Source: Alphaproteobacteria bacterium
Lineage (GTDB): Bacteria; Pseudomonadota; Alphaproteobacteria; Rhodobacterales; Rhodobacteraceae
DNA: 38,496 nt
Direction of reading: 5' to 3'
NCBI GenBank assembly: GCA_009908505.1
Contig: JAAAPD010000063.1
Span: 1 to 38,496, forward strand
The notes below the pieces were generated by a model. The model saw only the letters and a program-made list of their open reading frames with translations. It was not told the origin of the DNA and searched no databases. This document shows positions 1 to 9,768 of the stretch, piece after piece. The translations under genes and the position numbers were made by a program. Numbering within the stretch: the stretch's first letter is position 1; every line of letters starts with the position of its first letter.

Positions 1-219
1 ATCGCAGCACTGTCGTTCCTGGGGGTGGGCATCCAGCCGCCGCTGGCCGATTGGGGCACGATGGTGCGCGACCTGGCGCAGTTCATCAATTTCGCCGTAT
101 CCTCGCCCATTGCCGCCGTGACGCCATTGCTGGCAGCCGGCGCGATCGCCCTGCTGACCGTAGGGGTCAATTTCGTCGTCGACTGGATGCTGAAAAAATC
201 CTCGGGGCTGAAGGAATGA
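1..219 (+). CDS. ABC transporter permease, DppC/OppC type (C-terminal fragment)
   Basis: The reading frame is open from base 1 and ends at TGA 217-219, so only about the last 72 residues are present; the rest lies left of the window. The segment LSFLGVGIQPP followed by ADWGTMV is the typical end of the conserved cytoplasmic loop of DppC/OppC permeases that contacts the ATPase. A final hydrophobic helix (TPLLAAGAIALLTVGVNFVV) and a short polar tail follow. The product is one of the two inner-membrane channel subunits of a peptide-type importer. It is followed directly by the fused ATPase gene and then by the binding protein gene, so all three belong to one system. The substrate cannot be told from this piece. 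Confidence 0.9.
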   Translation: MAALSFLGVGIQPPLADWGTMVRDLAQFINFAVSSPIAAVTPLLAAGAIALLTVGVNFVVDWMLKKSSGLKE

Positions 220-221
220 CC

Positions 222-1868
222 ATGCCCGACCCATTGGTGAAGATCCGCAACCTGCATATCGAAGGGCGCAGCGACGAAAGCTGGTCCCCGATCATCAATG
301 GCGTCGATCTGGACCTGAACAAGGGCGAGGTGCTTGGCCTGATCGGGGAATCCGGGGCCGGCAAGTCCACGATCGGGCTGGCCGCAATGGGGTTCACCCG
401 CGACGGGGTGCGGATCTCGGATGGGACCGTGGAATTCGACGGTATGGACATGGTCAACGCCTCGGCCGCCGTCAAACGCGGGCTTTTGGGCAAGCGAATC
501 GCCTACGTGGCGCAATCGGCGGCGGCGTCCTTCAACCCCGCGCATCGCTTGATCGACCAGCATACCGAGGGGCCGGTACAGCACGGCGTCGCCAGCCGGT
601 CCCAAAGCCAGGAAGACGGGATCGAACTCTATCGCAAGCTGCGCCTGCCCAACCCGGACCAGATCGGGTTCCGCTATCCGCACCAGGTTTCCGGCGGGCA
701 ATTGCAGCGGGCGATGACGGCAATGGCCATGTCCTGCCGCCCCGATCTGATCATTTTCGACGAACCGACCACGGCGCTTGACGTGACCACCCAGATCGAG
801 GTGCTGGCCGCGATCCGAGAGATTGTCAATGAATTCGATACCGCGGCGATCTACATAACCCATGACCTTGCCGTGGTTGCCCAGATGGCGGACAAGATCA
901 AGGTTCTGCTGCGCGGCGACGAGGTGGAAGAGGCCGACACGCGCACCATGCTGTCCCACCCGAAAGAGAAGTACACAAAGTCGCTCTGGGCCGTGCGAAG
1001 TTTCGAACGCCCCGAGAATCCCCCCGCCGAACCCGACGCCGTTCCGGTAATCTCGGTCAAAGGTGTCACGGCGGCCTATGGCAAGGTCGACGTGTTGCAA
1101 GACGTGTCCTTTGATATCCACGCCGGCCGCACCGTGGCGGTCGTTGGCGAGTCCGGCTCGGGCAAGTCCACCGCGGCGCGCTGCATCACCGGACTGTTGC
1201 CGCCGCGCGAAGGTCATGTGGAATTCGATGGCGAAGCCTTGCCCCTGAACTACAAGGCCCGGTCCAAGGAGCAGCTGCGCCAGGTTCAGATGATCTATCA
1301 GATGGCCGACACGGCCCTGAACCCGCGCAAGACCATCGCCCAGATCATCGGGCGGCCCGTGGAATTCTATATGGGGCTCAAGGGCTCCGCCTTGCGTGAC
1401 AGGGTGGACCAGTTGCTCGACCAGATCGAGCTGGACCCCGCGCAGTTCCGCAATCGCCTTCCTTCGGAATTGTCCGGTGGGCAAAAACAACGGATCGGTA
1501 TTGCCCGGGCACTGGCCGCCGAGCCGCGCTTCATCATCTGTGACGAGGTGACGAGTGCGCTGGACCAGCTGGTGGCTGAGGGAATCCTGCGTTTGCTGGC
1601 GCGGTTGCAGGACGAATTGGGCTTGTCCTATATGTTCATCACGCACGACTTGGCGACGGTTCGGGCAATCTCGGACGAAGTTGTGGTGATGAAGGACGGC
1701 AAGGTCGTCGAAAGCGGCCGCAAGACCGATTTGTTTACGCCGCCGCACCACGCCTATACTGACCTTCTGCTGAGTTCGGTGCCCGAGATGGACCCGGATT
1801 GGCTGGACCGGCTTCTGGCGGAACGGGGCGTCGAGAACATCGGCGATGCGGCAGTTGATAAGATGTGA
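222..1868 (+). CDS. Fused double ATPase of a dipeptide/oligopeptide-type ABC importer
   Basis: The protein has 548 residues and two complete ABC ATPase domains in one chain, the DppD-DppF fusion form (compare YejF and GsiA). Domain 1 has Walker [10 protein letters not shown] (about residues 42-50), signature VSGGQLQRA and Walker [13 protein letters not shown]. Domain 2 has Walker [10 protein letters not shown] (about 309-317), signature LSGGQKQR and Walker [13 protein letters not shown]. Each has its switch histidine (ITHDLA). I chose ATG 222 because aagga (211-215) lies six bases upstream; ATG 216, which overlaps the permease stop, would have no spacing. The ATPase powers import through the permease encoded just upstream. 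Both nucleotide sites look intact; the proline-to-valine change in the second Walker B loop (DEV for DEP) does not touch catalytic residues. Confidence 0.95.
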   Translation: MPDPLVKIRNLHIEGRSDESWSPIINGVDLDLNKGEVLGLIGESGAGKSTIGLAAMGFTRDGVRISDGTVEFDGMDMVNASAAVKRGLLGKRIAYVAQSAAASFNPAHRLIDQHTEGPVQHGVASRSQSQEDGIELYRKLRLPNPDQIGFRYPHQVSGGQLQRAMTAMAMSCRPDLIIFDEPTTALDVTTQIEVLAAIREIVNEFDTAAIYITHDLAVVAQMADKIKVLLRGDEVEEADTRTMLSHPKEKYTKSLWAVRSFERPENPPAEPDAVPVISVKGVTAAYGKVDVLQDVSFDIHAGRTVAVVGESGSGKSTAARCITGLLPPREGHVEFDGEALPLNYKARSKEQLRQVQMIYQMADTALNPRKTIAQIIGRPVEFYMGLKGSALRDRVDQLLDQIELDPAQFRNRLPSELSGGQKQRIGIARALAAEPRFIICDEVTSALDQLVAEGILRLLARLQDELGLSYMFITHDLATVRAISDEVVVMKDGKVVESGRKTDLFTPPHHAYTDLLLSSVPEMDPDWLDRLLAERGVENIGDAAVDKM

Positions 1869-1913
1869 CCGAATCGCGCTAAGCTAAGCACAATCGATAA
1901 CAGGGAGAAAAAG

Positions 1914-3464
1914 ATGACGAGATTCAACAGACGTGGCTTGCTCAAAACCGGTGTGGCCGCCGGCGTGCTAGCCGCCACAGGCCTGCCGATCCGGGCCCAG
2001 ACACGCGGCGGCAAACTGACCGCGGGCCTGTCCGGTGCCAACACGTCGGACAGCTGGGACAGCCGCACCCATTCCGACCTGTTCATGATCGCCTGTGCGC
2101 AAGGTGCGGTATTCGACAGCCTGACCGAGATCCGCCCCGACGGGTCGCTGGTCGGCGAACTGGCCGAAAACTGGGAGGCCACGCCGGACGCCAAGACCTG
2201 GACGTTCAACCTGCGCCAGGGCGTGACCTTCCACAACGGCAAGCCCTTCGGCGCCGATGACGTGATCGCCTCGCTGCAAATGCACCTCGGCGAGGAATCC
2301 AAATCCGCCGCCAAGCCCATCGTCGAGAACATCGTCGAAATGACGAAGATGACAGATCACCAGGTTCAGCTGACCCTGAACGCGGGCAATGCGGACCTGC
2401 CCTACCTGTTGTCGGACTACCACATCCTGATCTACCCGGCCGGCCAGATCGACGAGGCCATCGCCAACGGTATCGGCACGGGCCTCTACCAGGTTCAGAG
2501 CTTCGACCCCGGCGTGCGCATGGTGGCGACCCGCTATGCCGACCACTACAAGGGCGACGATGCCGGGTTCTTCGACGAGATCGAGTATATCGCGATCAAC
2601 GACAACACGGCGCGGATGAACGCACTGATGACGGGCCAGGTCGATGCGGTGAACCGGATCGACTTCAAGACCGAATCGCTGTTGCGGGCCAACCCGCAGC
2701 TGACGATCCAGGAAGTCACCGGCAACCAGCATTACATCTTTCCGATGCTGACCAACGTCGCCCCGTTCAACGACGTCAACGTGCGCCGGGCCTTGAAATA
2801 CGGCATCAACCGCCAGGAACTGGTCGACAAGATTCTTCAGGGCCACGGCAAGGTTGGCAACGATTCGCCCATCGGTCCTGCAAACCAGTACTACAACGCC
2901 GATATGGAGCAGCTGGAATACGATCCCGACCAGGCGAAATACTGGCTGCAACAGGCCGGCATGGACAGCCTGGACATCGACCTGTCGGCGTCTTCGGCGG
3001 CCTTTGAGGGCGCGGTGGACGCAGCGCAGCTGTTCCAGGCCTCTGCGGCAGGGGGCGGTATCAACATCAACGTGATTCAGGAACCCGCCGACGGCTACTG
3101 GTCGAATGTCTGGCTGAAAAAGCCGTTCTGTGCCTCTTACTGGTCGGGCCGCGCCACCGAGGACTGGATGTTCTCGACCGCATACGAAGAGGGCGTGCCG
3201 TGGAATGACAGCCAGTGGGGCAGCGAGGACAGCGCCCGCTTCCAGGAGCTCCTGGTCATGGCCCGGGCCGAGCTGGACAGCGACAAGCGGCGCGAACAGT
3301 ACTTCGAAATGCAGCAGATCCTGCGCGACGATGGCGGGGTGCTGGTGCCCATGTTCGCCAACTACGTGCAGGCGCTCAACAACCGCATTGCAACACCGGA
3401 GACTGTCGGCAACCTTTGGCAGATGGACAACGCCCGCATGGCGGAACGTTGGTGGGTTGCCTGA
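1914..3464 (+). CDS. Periplasmic substrate-binding protein, SBP_bac_5 family, Tat-exported
   Basis: This 516-residue protein is of the DppA/OppA/NikA-type family 5 of solute-binding proteins. The N-terminus carries a twin-arginine signal (FNRRGLL, residues 5-11), a hydrophobic stretch, and a likely cleavage site near residue 28 (IRAQ). The mature part shows family hallmarks, such as LAENWEATPDAKTWTFNLR and the V-x-F-HNGKPFGADDV block early, and NVRRALKYGINRQ in the middle. A ribosome site (gggagaaaa) precedes ATG 1914. The gene follows the fused ATPase after 45 bases and closes the operon; a strong terminator lies 32 bases downstream. Export by Tat implies folding before secretion. The ligand (peptide, opine, sugar or other) cannot be named from sequence. 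Confidence 0.93.
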   Translation: MTRFNRRGLLKTGVAAGVLAATGLPIRAQTRGGKLTAGLSGANTSDSWDSRTHSDLFMIACAQGAVFDSLTEIRPDGSLVGELAENWEATPDAKTWTFNLRQGVTFHNGKPFGADDVIASLQMHLGEESKSAAKPIVENIVEMTKMTDHQVQLTLNAGNADLPYLLSDYHILIYPAGQIDEAIANGIGTGLYQVQSFDPGVRMVATRYADHYKGDDAGFFDEIEYIAINDNTARMNALMTGQVDAVNRIDFKTESLLRANPQLTIQEVTGNQHYIFPMLTNVAPFNDVNVRRALKYGINRQELVDKILQGHGKVGNDSPIGPANQYYNADMEQLEYDPDQAKYWLQQAGMDSLDIDLSASSAAFEGAVDAAQLFQASAAGGGININVIQEPADGYWSNVWLKKPFCASYWSGRATEDWMFSTAYEEGVPWNDSQWGSEDSARFQELLVMARAELDSDKRREQYFEMQQILRDDGGVLVPMFANYVQALNNRIATPETVGNLWQMDNARMAERWWVA

Positions 3465-3496
3465 TAGGCTTCCTGTTTCCGATCCCATAACAAAAC

Positions 3497-3527
3497 AAAC
3501 GCCCCGGCAGGATTTGCCGGGGCGTTT
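3497..3527 (+). terminator. Intrinsic terminator after the ABC importer operon
   Basis: A perfect 13-bp stem (3497-3509 with 3515-3527; aaacgccccggca against tgccggggcgttt) closes a 5-nt loop. The 3' arm ends in TTT, and a flanking AAA makes the structure nearly symmetrical. It sits 32 bases after the stop of the binding-protein gene and probably ends the importer transcript. Confidence 0.85.
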
Positions 3528-3581
3528 GCCATTATATCCAACAATTGCCAAAATTCAGACCCAAACTGGCCCGCATACTTA

Positions 3582-3597
3582 CCTAAGACATCTTAGG
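3582..3597. promoter_or_regulatory. Perfect inverted repeat upstream of the Gly-Asn repeat protein
   Basis: The 7-bp arms CCTAAGA (3582-3588) and TCTTAGG (3591-3597) flank a 2-nt centre. The size and near-dyad symmetry fit an operator for a dimeric regulator. It lies 26 bases before the chosen start of the downstream gene, so it would overlap the promoter or the start of the transcript. No regulator is identified. Confidence 0.35.
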
Positions 3598-3622
3598 GGA
3601 ATGTCTGAGATTGCAGGTAGAA

Positions 3623-4204
3623 ATGACCACCACGCCACTTTTTCCGTTTCGAAATGCCGCTAGGAGCATTGCCAAGCTCGTGGCGGTTCTGTGCCTTTTG
3701 GCAAGCCTGACCTCCGCCGAAGCCATTGCGGGGAACGGTAACGGGAATGGAAATGGCAACGGGAACAGCAATCGCGACAACATTGGCAACGGCAATAACA
3801 GCGGCAATAACGGGCGCGGCGAAGAACGCAGCGGCCTGAGATCCGCGAATGCCGCCAATGCGAATGCGGCAGCCCTTGCCAATGCCGCGCCCAATAGCAC
3901 GCCCGCGCGGCTGGCAGTCTACCGCGAAGCGGTTATCGTGTCGGCCCGGATCATTCGCCAACAGGACGAGGCGGCGCAGGAACTTGTCCGGCTCCGGGCG
4001 CTTGACGAGGGCCAGATCGCGACTGAATTCCCCGAGGGCGGCTATGAGGCGGCCCTTGCGGCTGCCATGGGAACCTATCGATCCCTTACGGACCAAGCCC
4101 AGCAAGCCGTGTCGCAACAGCAGGACAGCCTGATGCAACTGACCGGCAGTCGCCAGATCAACGAGTCCGACCTGGCCGCGCTGCACCAGATGCTGGGCCT
4201 GTAA
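3623..4204 (+). CDS. Secreted hypothetical protein with Gly-Asn repeat
   Basis: I do not recognise this 193-residue protein. It starts with a Sec-type signal (basic residues, then [14 protein letters not shown], cleavage near residue 34-36). An almost pure Gly-Asn dipeptide stretch follows (about residues 37-66, DNA 3731-3820), then an Ala-Asn-rich linker (67-92). The remaining hundred residues are a predicted helical domain rich in Gln and Ala. ATG 3623 has aggt six bases upstream; a TTG at 3611 in the same frame is an alternative. The gene stands alone between the terminator of the importer operon and the promoter of the rimP operon. The long minus-strand ORF opposite it is a shadow. The signal peptide implies periplasmic or extracellular location; function is unknown. 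Confidence 0.75.
   Translation: MTTTPLFPFRNAARSIAKLVAVLCLLASLTSAEAIAGNGNGNGNGNGNSNRDNIGNGNNSGNNGRGEERSGLRSANAANANAAALANAAPNSTPARLAVYREAVIVSARIIRQQDEAAQELVRLRALDEGQIATEFPEGGYEAALAAAMGTYRSLTDQAQQAVSQQQDSLMQLTGSRQINESDLAALHQMLGL
3731..3820 (+). repeat. Degenerate 6-nt tandem repeat encoding (Gly-Asn)n
   Basis: A run of imperfect GGNAAY hexamers encodes alternating glycine and asparagine. The codons vary (ggt, ggg, gga, ggc with aac, aat), so the repeat is kept at protein level rather than as a fresh slippage tract. Confidence 0.75.
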
Positions 4205-4212
4205 CGCGCCCC

Positions 4213-4241
4213 TTGCGTCGCGCCGCGTCTGGGCCTATATG
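4213..4241 (+). promoter_or_regulatory. Candidate sigma-70 promoter of the rimP-nusA-infB operon
   Basis: TTGCGT (4213-4218) and TATATG (4236-4241) are separated by exactly 17 bases, a good housekeeping promoter by eye. Transcription would begin near 4248, giving a leader of about 84 bases before rimP. The start site is inferred, not known. Confidence 0.55.
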
Positions 4242-4294
4242 AATTTTCACAGCGGCGCTTCGGCTTCCACCCCCGAGGCTCCACCGGAATTTCG

Positions 4295-4318
4295 AACGGG
4301 CCGCGCGCCCGTTTTTTT
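4295..4318 (+). terminator. Intrinsic terminator/attenuator inside the rimP leader
   Basis: A 7-bp stem (aacgggc 4295-4301, gcccgtt 4307-4313) with a CGCGC loop is followed by an unbroken T run (4312-4318). It lies downstream of the candidate promoter at 4213-4241 and only 13 bases before the rimP ATG, so it would end transcripts before the operon unless read through. NusA, encoded by the second gene, is known to promote intrinsic termination, which makes feedback attenuation possible. Confidence 0.7.
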
Positions 4319-4331
4319 GTGCCTGGATATC

Positions 4332-4925
4332 ATGTCTGACCTGATTGCCCGCTCGGCGATGGATCGCCGGATCAACGAGATCATCGCCCCCACTGTCGAG
4401 GACATGGGGTACGAAATCGTGCGCGTGCGGCTGATGACCGGCAAGGAAAGTACCTTGCAGGTCATGGCCCAGAAGCCCGATGGTAGCATCGAGGTGGATG
4501 ATTGCGCCCAGATCAGCACCGCGATCAGTGCCGTGCTGGACGTAGAGGACCCGATCCTGGATGCCTACACGCTGGAGGTTTCCAGCCCGGGTATCGACCG
4601 GCCGCTGACACGGCTGAAGGATTTCGACCTTTGGACCGGCTATGTCGCCAAGATCGAGACCGAGCAGCTTATCGACGGCCGCCGCCGGTTCAAGGGCATG
4701 CTGCACGGCACCGAGGGCGAAGAGGTTCTGATCGAGATTGAGGAACACGGCGAAGCGGTCACGATCGGCCTCAAGTTCGACTGGCTCAGCGATGCCAAGC
4801 TGGTACTGACCGATGAGTTGATCCGCGATGTTCTGAAAGGCCGCAAGGATGCCGGCCAGATCGACGAGACACAATTTGACGAAGTGAAGACCGTGCTGGA
4901 CGGTCCTGATGAGGAGAAAGACTGA
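4332..4925 (+). CDS. rimP: Ribosome maturation factor RimP
   Basis: The 197-residue protein is of the RimP (YhbC) family, which assists maturation of the 30S subunit. The N-terminal domain opens with [18 protein letters not shown], and [10 protein letters not shown] marks the conserved junction to the Sm-like C-terminal domain. I take ATG 4332 because the protein then begins like other RimPs. The frame stays open upstream to ATG 4239, but that start would put the leader terminator inside the coding sequence and coincides with the candidate -10 box. The stop overlaps the nusA start by one base (TGATG), which points to translational coupling. This gene heads the rimP-nusA-ylxR-infB operon. Confidence 0.95.
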   Translation: MSDLIARSAMDRRINEIIAPTVEDMGYEIVRVRLMTGKESTLQVMAQKPDGSIEVDDCAQISTAISAVLDVEDPILDAYTLEVSSPGIDRPLTRLKDFDLWTGYVAKIETEQLIDGRRRFKGMLHGTEGEEVLIEIEEHGEAVTIGLKFDWLSDAKLVLTDELIRDVLKGRKDAGQIDETQFDEVKTVLDGPDEEKD

Positions 4926-6538
4926 TGGCGATTACCTCTGCCAACCAGCTTGAACTGCTGCAAACCGCCGAGGCTGTGGCGCGCGAGAAGATGATCGACC
5001 CGGCCCTGGTGATCGAGGCCATGGAAGAGTCGCTTGCCCGGGCCGCCAAGTCTCGCTACGGCGCCGAGATGGACATTCGCGTCAGCATCGACCGCAAAAC
5101 CGGTCGTGCCACCTTTACCCGGGTCCGCACGGTGGTCGAAGCTGAAGAGCTGGAGAACTACCAGTCCGAGATGACCGTCGAACAGGCCAAGCAGTATCTG
5201 GAAAACCCCGAGGTCGGCGACACCTTTGTCGAAGAGGTCCCGCCGGTGGAAATGGGCCGTATCGCCGCCCAGTCGGCCAAGCAGGTGATCCTGCAAAAGG
5301 TCCGCGAGGCCGAACGCGACCGTCAGTACGAGGAATTCAAGGACCGGGCCGGCACGATCATCAACGCCCAGGTCAAGCGCGAGGAATACGGCAACGTCAT
5401 CGTCGATGTTGGCTCCGGCGAGGCCGTGTTGCGCCGCAACGAGAAGATTGGCCGCGAAAGCTATCGCCCGAACGACCGGATCCGTTGCTATATCAAGGAT
5501 GTACGCCGCGAACAGCGCGGGCCGCAGATCTTCCTGTCGCGCACCGCGCCGGAATTCATGGCCGAGCTGTTCAAGATGGAAGTGCCCGAAATCTACGAGG
5601 GCATCATCGAGATAAAGGCCGTGGCCCGCGACCCGGGCAGCCGCGCCAAGATCGCCGTCATTTCCTATGACGGGTCCATCGACCCGGTCGGCGCCTGTGT
5701 CGGCATGCGCGGCAGCCGCGTGCAGGCCGTTGTGAACGAGCTTCAGGGAGAAAAAATCGACATCATCCCCTGGAACGAGGACATGCCGACCTTCCTGGTC
5801 AACGCGTTGCAACCGGCCGAGGTGTCCAAGGTCGTCTTCGACGAAGAGGCCGAGCGGATCGAGGTTGTCGTTCCCGAGGACCAGCTGAGCCTGGCCATCG
5901 GCCGCCGCGGCCAGAATGTTCGCCTTGCCAGCCAGCTGACCGGCCTAGACATCGACATCCTGACCGAGGAAGAGGAATCCAAGCGTCGACAGGCCGAGTT
6001 CGAAGAGCGCACCAAGTTGTTCATGGACACGCTGGACCTGGACGAGTTCTTTGCCCAGCTGCTGGTTTCGGAAGGCTTCACAAGCCTCGAGGAAGTCGCC
6101 TATGTCGAGCTCGACGAACTGCTTGTCATCGACGGGGTAGACGAGGACACCGCCAACGAGCTGCAGGCCCGCGCCCGCGACTATCTGGAGGCCCAGAACG
6201 CCAAGGCCATGGAGCGCGCCCGCGAATTGGGCGTGCAGGACAGCCTGGTTGAATTCGAAGGTCTGACACCCCAAATGATTCAGGCATTGGCCGAGGACGG
6301 TGTGAAGTCACTCGAGGACTTTGCCACCTGCGCCGACTGGGAGCTGGCTGGCGGTTGGACCACGGTCGACGGCGAACGCACCAAGGATGACGGTGTGCTG
6401 GAACCCTTCGAGGTGAGCTTGGAAGAAGCTCAGAACATGATCATGACCGCGCGTGTCATGCTGGGCTGGGTCGACCCGGCCGACCTGGAAGCCGAGGCCG
6501 AGGAAGACGCCGAGCTTGAAGAGGAGCAGGAGGCCTGA
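4925..6538 (+). CDS. nusA: Transcription termination/antitermination factor NusA
   Basis: The 537-residue protein binds RNA polymerase and nascent RNA and modulates pausing, intrinsic termination and antitermination. It shows the full NusA layout: an N-terminal polymerase-binding domain (about 1-125), an S1 domain (about 135-200), KH1 with [22 protein letters not shown]2 with [20 protein letters not shown], and a C-terminal part with two acidic helix-hairpin repeats (about 360-500). The tail is very acidic ([12 protein letters not shown]). The start overlaps the rimP stop by one base. NusA may act on the terminator in its own operon leader (inference). A short palindrome (aggcctga/tcaggcct, 6531-6548) covers the stop codon but has no T run. 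Confidence 0.97.
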   Translation: MAITSANQLELLQTAEAVAREKMIDPALVIEAMEESLARAAKSRYGAEMDIRVSIDRKTGRATFTRVRTVVEAEELENYQSEMTVEQAKQYLENPEVGDTFVEEVPPVEMGRIAAQSAKQVILQKVREAERDRQYEEFKDRAGTIINAQVKREEYGNVIVDVGSGEAVLRRNEKIGRESYRPNDRIRCYIKDVRREQRGPQIFLSRTAPEFMAELFKMEVPEIYEGIIEIKAVARDPGSRAKIAVISYDGSIDPVGACVGMRGSRVQAVVNELQGEKIDIIPWNEDMPTFLVNALQPAEVSKVVFDEEAERIEVVVPEDQLSLAIGRRGQNVRLASQLTGLDIDILTEEEESKRRQAEFEERTKLFMDTLDLDEFFAQLLVSEGFTSLEEVAYVELDELLVIDGVDEDTANELQARARDYLEAQNAKAMERARELGVQDSLVEFEGLTPQMIQALAEDGVKSLEDFATCADWELAGGWTTVDGERTKDDGVLEPFEVSLEEAQNMIMTARVMLGWVDPADLEAEAEEDAELEEEQEA

Positions 6539-6559
6539 TTTCAGGCCTTCTGGGGTCAC

Positions 6560-7192
6560 ATGGGTCGCGGAGGTCGCTCCAAGGATCGGGAAGTGTCGGA
6601 ACGCCGGTGCGTCGTCACTGGTGAAACGGCACCCAAGCCCGGGCTGATCCGGTTCGTTGTCGGGCCGGATGGCGCGGTTGTGCCCGATATTTTGGGAAAG
6701 CTGCCGGGTCGCGGCATGTATGTGACGGCCGACCGAGCGGTGATTGAGGCGGTCAAACCGTCGCAATTCGCGCGGGCGGCCAAAGGCAAGGTCACTGTTC
6801 CCGACGGCCTGGTCGACGAGATCGAGCGTCAGTTGGCGCGCCGTGTGGTCGAGACGGTTTCGCTGGCGCGAAAGGCGGGGAAGGCCATCTGTGGCTTTGA
6901 AAAGGTCAAGGGCTGGCTGGCGGGTGGTGAGTCGGTGCGCGTGCTGCTTCAGGCTTCGGACGGGTCCGAACGGGGCAAGGGCAAGCTGTGGACGCCGACG
7001 GGTGCGCGGTATTTCGACTGCCTGACGTCAGCCGAATTGGGTTTGGCTTTTGGGCGTCAATCTGTGATACACGGGGCGCTCGCGTCTGGTGGACTCAGTG
7101 ACCGTGTTGTAGAGGAAGCCGCGAGACTTAAAGGATTGCGGGTAAATGTCGGCGGCGAAGGCGCTGCCGGAAAGGATACAGAAGCTACATGA
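6560..7192 (+). CDS. YlxR-family RNA-binding protein fused to an L7Ae-like domain
   Basis: The 210-residue protein starts with a YlxR (DUF448) domain (about 10-90), recognisable by [18 protein letters not shown], and [18 protein letters not shown]. The second half (about 95-200; [20 protein letters not shown]) resembles the L7Ae/L30e-like fold that many bacteria encode as a separate gene (YlxQ) at this place in the nusA operon. The fused form is common in alphaproteobacteria. An RNA-binding role in translation or RNA polymerase modulation is likely from family and context. It follows nusA by 21 bases, and its TGA overlaps the infB ATG (ATGA). Confidence 0.88.
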   Translation: MGRGGRSKDREVSERRCVVTGETAPKPGLIRFVVGPDGAVVPDILGKLPGRGMYVTADRAVIEAVKPSQFARAAKGKVTVPDGLVDEIERQLARRVVETVSLARKAGKAICGFEKVKGWLAGGESVRVLLQASDGSERGKGKLWTPTGARYFDCLTSAELGLAFGRQSVIHGALASGGLSDRVVEEAARLKGLRVNVGGEGAAGKDTEAT

Positions 7193-9690
7193 GCGATAGT
7201 GACGGCAAGAAACCCCTTGGTCTGCGTGGTGGCCCGCGTTCGGGCAATGTGAAGCAAAGCTTCAGCCATGGCCGGACCAAGAATGTCGTGGTCGAAACGA
7301 AGCGCAAGCGCGTTGTCGTTCCCAAACCCGGTGCGTCCGGCGCCAAGTCCGGTGGTTCCGGCAATGCGGCACCGTCCGCTGGCGATCCTTCGAAGCGGCC
7401 CGCCGGCATTTCCGATGCCGAAATGGAACGCCGCATGAAGGCCCTTGCGGCCGCCAAGTCGCGCGAGGCCGAAGAGGCGAAGAAGCGCGAAGAAGAGGAA
7501 AAGGCACGCGCCGAAGCGCGTGAGCGTCGTCGCGCCGAGGCCGAGGCCAAGGAGCGCGAGGAACGGGAGCGCGAAGAGGCGCTGAAGGCCAAGCAGGAAG
7601 AAGCAGAGCGCAAGAAGCGCGAGGAAGCCGAGGCCGCGAAAAAGGCCGCGGCCCCCACGGAGCCCGCTGCCGTTCCGCCCGAGGAGCAACCTCGGGGCGT
7701 CGGTCGGGCCGCGCCCGGTCCACGCAAGGACAAGGAGCGTGACAGCCGCGACAACAAGCAGTCCAAGGGCAAGGGTGGCCGCGACGAGGGCCGTCGGTCC
7801 GGAAAGCTGACACTGAACCAGGCGTTGCGCGGTGGCGAAGGTGGACGCCAGAAGTCCATGGCCGCCATGAAGCGCAAGCAAGAGCGCGCCCGGCAGAAAG
7901 CCATGGGTGGCCAGGTCGAGCGCGAAAAGGTGATCCGTGACGTCCAGCTGCCCGAGGCGATCACGGTCAGCGAACTGGCCAATCGCATGGCCGAACGCGT
8001 GGCCGACGTGGTCAAGTCCCTGATGCAGAACGGCATCATGGCGACCCAGACCCAGACCATCGACGCCGATACCGCCGAACTCATCATCGAGGAATTCGGC
8101 CACCGCGTCGTGCGCGTCTCGGACGCGGATGTCGAACAGGTCATCGATACGATCGGGGACAAGGAAGAAGACATGAAGCCGCGGCCTCCGGTCGTCACAG
8201 TCATGGGCCATGTCGACCACGGCAAGACGTCGGTTCTGGACGCGATCCGGAATGCCCGTGTGACCGCTGGCGAGGCCGGCGGTATCACCCAGCATATCGG
8301 TGCCTACCAGGTAACGACCGAGTCCGGCAGCGTGCTGACCTTCCTCGATACGCCTGGCCACGCGGCATTCACGTCGATGCGGGCCCGTGGTGCTCAGGTG
8401 ACGGATATCGTCGTGCTGGTGGTGGCCGCGGATGACGCGGTGATGCCGCAGACCATCGAGGCCCTCAACCACGCCAAGGCTGCTGGTGTGCCGATGATCG
8501 TCGCGATCAACAAGTGCGACAAGCCCGCGGCGAACCCTGACAAGGTGCGCACCGACCTTTTGCAGCACGAAGTCATCGTCGAGGGATTGTCCGGCGACGT
8601 TCAGGATGTCGAGGTTTCGGCGATCACCGGCCAGGGTCTTGACGAGTTGCTGGAGGCCATTGCACTGCAAGCCGAGATTCTCGAACTCAAGGCCAATCCG
8701 GACCGCGCCGCCCAAGGTGCCGTCATTGAGGCCCAGCTGGACGTGGGCCGCGGCCCTGTTGCCACCGTTCTGGTTGAGAAGGGCACGCTGCGCCAGGGCG
8801 ACATCTTCGTCGTCGGCGAACAGTGGGGCAAGGTCCGTGCCATGGAAAACGACCAGGGCAAACGCGTCAAGGAAGCTGGTCCCTCGGTTCCGGTCGAGGT
8901 GCTTGGCCTCAATGGCACGCCCGAGGCCGGCGATGTTCTGAACGTTGTCGAGACCGAAGCGCAGGCCCGCGAGATCGCCGAGTATCGCCAGAAGGCCGCG
9001 AAGGACAAACTGGCCGCTGCCGGTGCCGCGACCACGTTGGATCAGCTTTTGGCCAAGGCCAAGGCGGACGAAAACGTCAAGGAACTGCCGATCCTGGTCA
9101 AGGCCGACGTTCAGGGCTCTGCCGAGGCGATCATCCAGGCGATGGAAAAGATCGGCAACGAAGAGGTTCGCGTTCGTGTTCTGCATTCGGGCGTCGGTGC
9201 CATCACCGAAACGGATATTGGCCTGGCCGAAGCCTCGGGTGCGCCAGTTATCGGGTTCAACGTGCGGGCCAATGCCCCGGCGCGGAACTCGGCCAACCAG
9301 AAGGGTGTCGAAATCCGCTATTACTCGGTCATCTACGATCTTGTTGATGACGTGAAGGCCGCGGCCTCGGGCCTTCTGTCGGCCGAGGTGCGCGAGAACT
9401 TCATCGGCTACGCGGAGATTCGCGAGGTCTTCAAGGTTTCCGGTGTTGGCAAGGTGGCTGGCTGCCTCGTGACCGAGGGTGTTGCCCGCCGCTCGGCAGG
9501 TGTGCGCCTGCTTCGCGAAGATGTGGTGATCCACGAAGGCACGCTGAAGACGCTTAAGCGCTTCAAGGACGAGGTGTCCGAGGTCATCTCGGGCCAGGAA
9601 TGCGGCATGGCCTTCGAGAACTACGATGACATTCGCCCTGGCGATGTGATCGAGATCTTCGAACGAGAAGAGGTCGAGCGTAGTCTGTAA
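7189..9690 (+). CDS. infB: Translation initiation factor IF-2
   Basis: The 833-residue GTPase brings fMet-tRNA to the 30S subunit and promotes subunit joining. The first 240 residues are an alphaproteobacterial-style low-complexity extension, with a long Glu/Arg/Lys/Ala helix (about 80-145) and a basic part. The IF2_N motif precedes the G domain, with G1 GHVDHGKT (about 339-346), switch [11 protein letters not shown]3 DTPGHAAF, G4 NKCD and G5 SAIT. Domains II, III and IV follow, the last carrying the conserved [21 protein letters not shown]. The start overlaps the preceding stop (ATGA), so the gene is translationally coupled. A strong terminator follows 28 bases after the stop. Confidence 0.97.
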   Translation: MSDSDGKKPLGLRGGPRSGNVKQSFSHGRTKNVVVETKRKRVVVPKPGASGAKSGGSGNAAPSAGDPSKRPAGISDAEMERRMKALAAAKSREAEEAKKREEEEKARAEARERRRAEAEAKEREEREREEALKAKQEEAERKKREEAEAAKKAAAPTEPAAVPPEEQPRGVGRAAPGPRKDKERDSRDNKQSKGKGGRDEGRRSGKLTLNQALRGGEGGRQKSMAAMKRKQERARQKAMGGQVEREKVIRDVQLPEAITVSELANRMAERVADVVKSLMQNGIMATQTQTIDADTAELIIEEFGHRVVRVSDADVEQVIDTIGDKEEDMKPRPPVVTVMGHVDHGKTSVLDAIRNARVTAGEAGGITQHIGAYQVTTESGSVLTFLDTPGHAAFTSMRARGAQVTDIVVLVVAADDAVMPQTIEALNHAKAAGVPMIVAINKCDKPAANPDKVRTDLLQHEVIVEGLSGDVQDVEVSAITGQGLDELLEAIALQAEILELKANPDRAAQGAVIEAQLDVGRGPVATVLVEKGTLRQGDIFVVGEQWGKVRAMENDQGKRVKEAGPSVPVEVLGLNGTPEAGDVLNVVETEAQAREIAEYRQKAAKDKLAAAGAATTLDQLLAKAKADENVKELPILVKADVQGSAEAIIQAMEKIGNEEVRVRVLHSGVGAITETDIGLAEASGAPVIGFNVRANAPARNSANQKGVEIRYYSVIYDLVDDVKAAASGLLSAEVRENFIGYAEIREVFKVSGVGKVAGCLVTEGVARRSAGVRLLREDVVIHEGTLKTLKRFKDEVSEVISGQECGMAFENYDDIRPGDVIEIFEREEVERSL

Positions 9691-9718
9691 GCGCCGCCGC
9701 CGCCCGTATCGAGACAAG

Positions 9719-9746
9719 AAAAGGGCGCCCGGTGGGCGCCCTTTTT
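9719..9746. terminator. Bidirectional intrinsic terminator between infB and mutT
   Basis: A perfect stem (AAAAGGGCGCCC 9719-9730, GGGCGCCCTTTT 9734-9745) has a GGT loop, T5 on the plus strand and T4 on the minus strand. It separates convergent infB and mutT and can serve both. Confidence 0.85.
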
Positions 9747-9768
9747 CATGTAATCCGACCTGTTGTCG

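Noticed and set aside
1540..1566. DEV instead of DEP in the second ATPase Walker B loop
   Set aside because: Catalytic Asp and Glu are intact; this is normal variation and no sign of an inactive site.
3465..3496. Search for a gene between the importer operon and its terminator
   Set aside because: Only 32 bases of untranslated sequence; nothing else seen.
1968..3551. 527-codon minus-strand frame opposite the binding protein gene
   Set aside because: Composition is rich in Val, Gly and His as in antisense shadows; the plus-strand gene is convincing.
4239..4331. Upstream in-frame ATG that would extend RimP by 31 residues
   Set aside because: It coincides with the candidate -10 box and would place the leader terminator in the coding part; the extension is unlike RimP.
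6531..6548. Palindrome over the nusA stop (aggcctga/tcaggcct)
   Set aside because: Loop too short and no T run, so not a terminator; the operon continues into infB.
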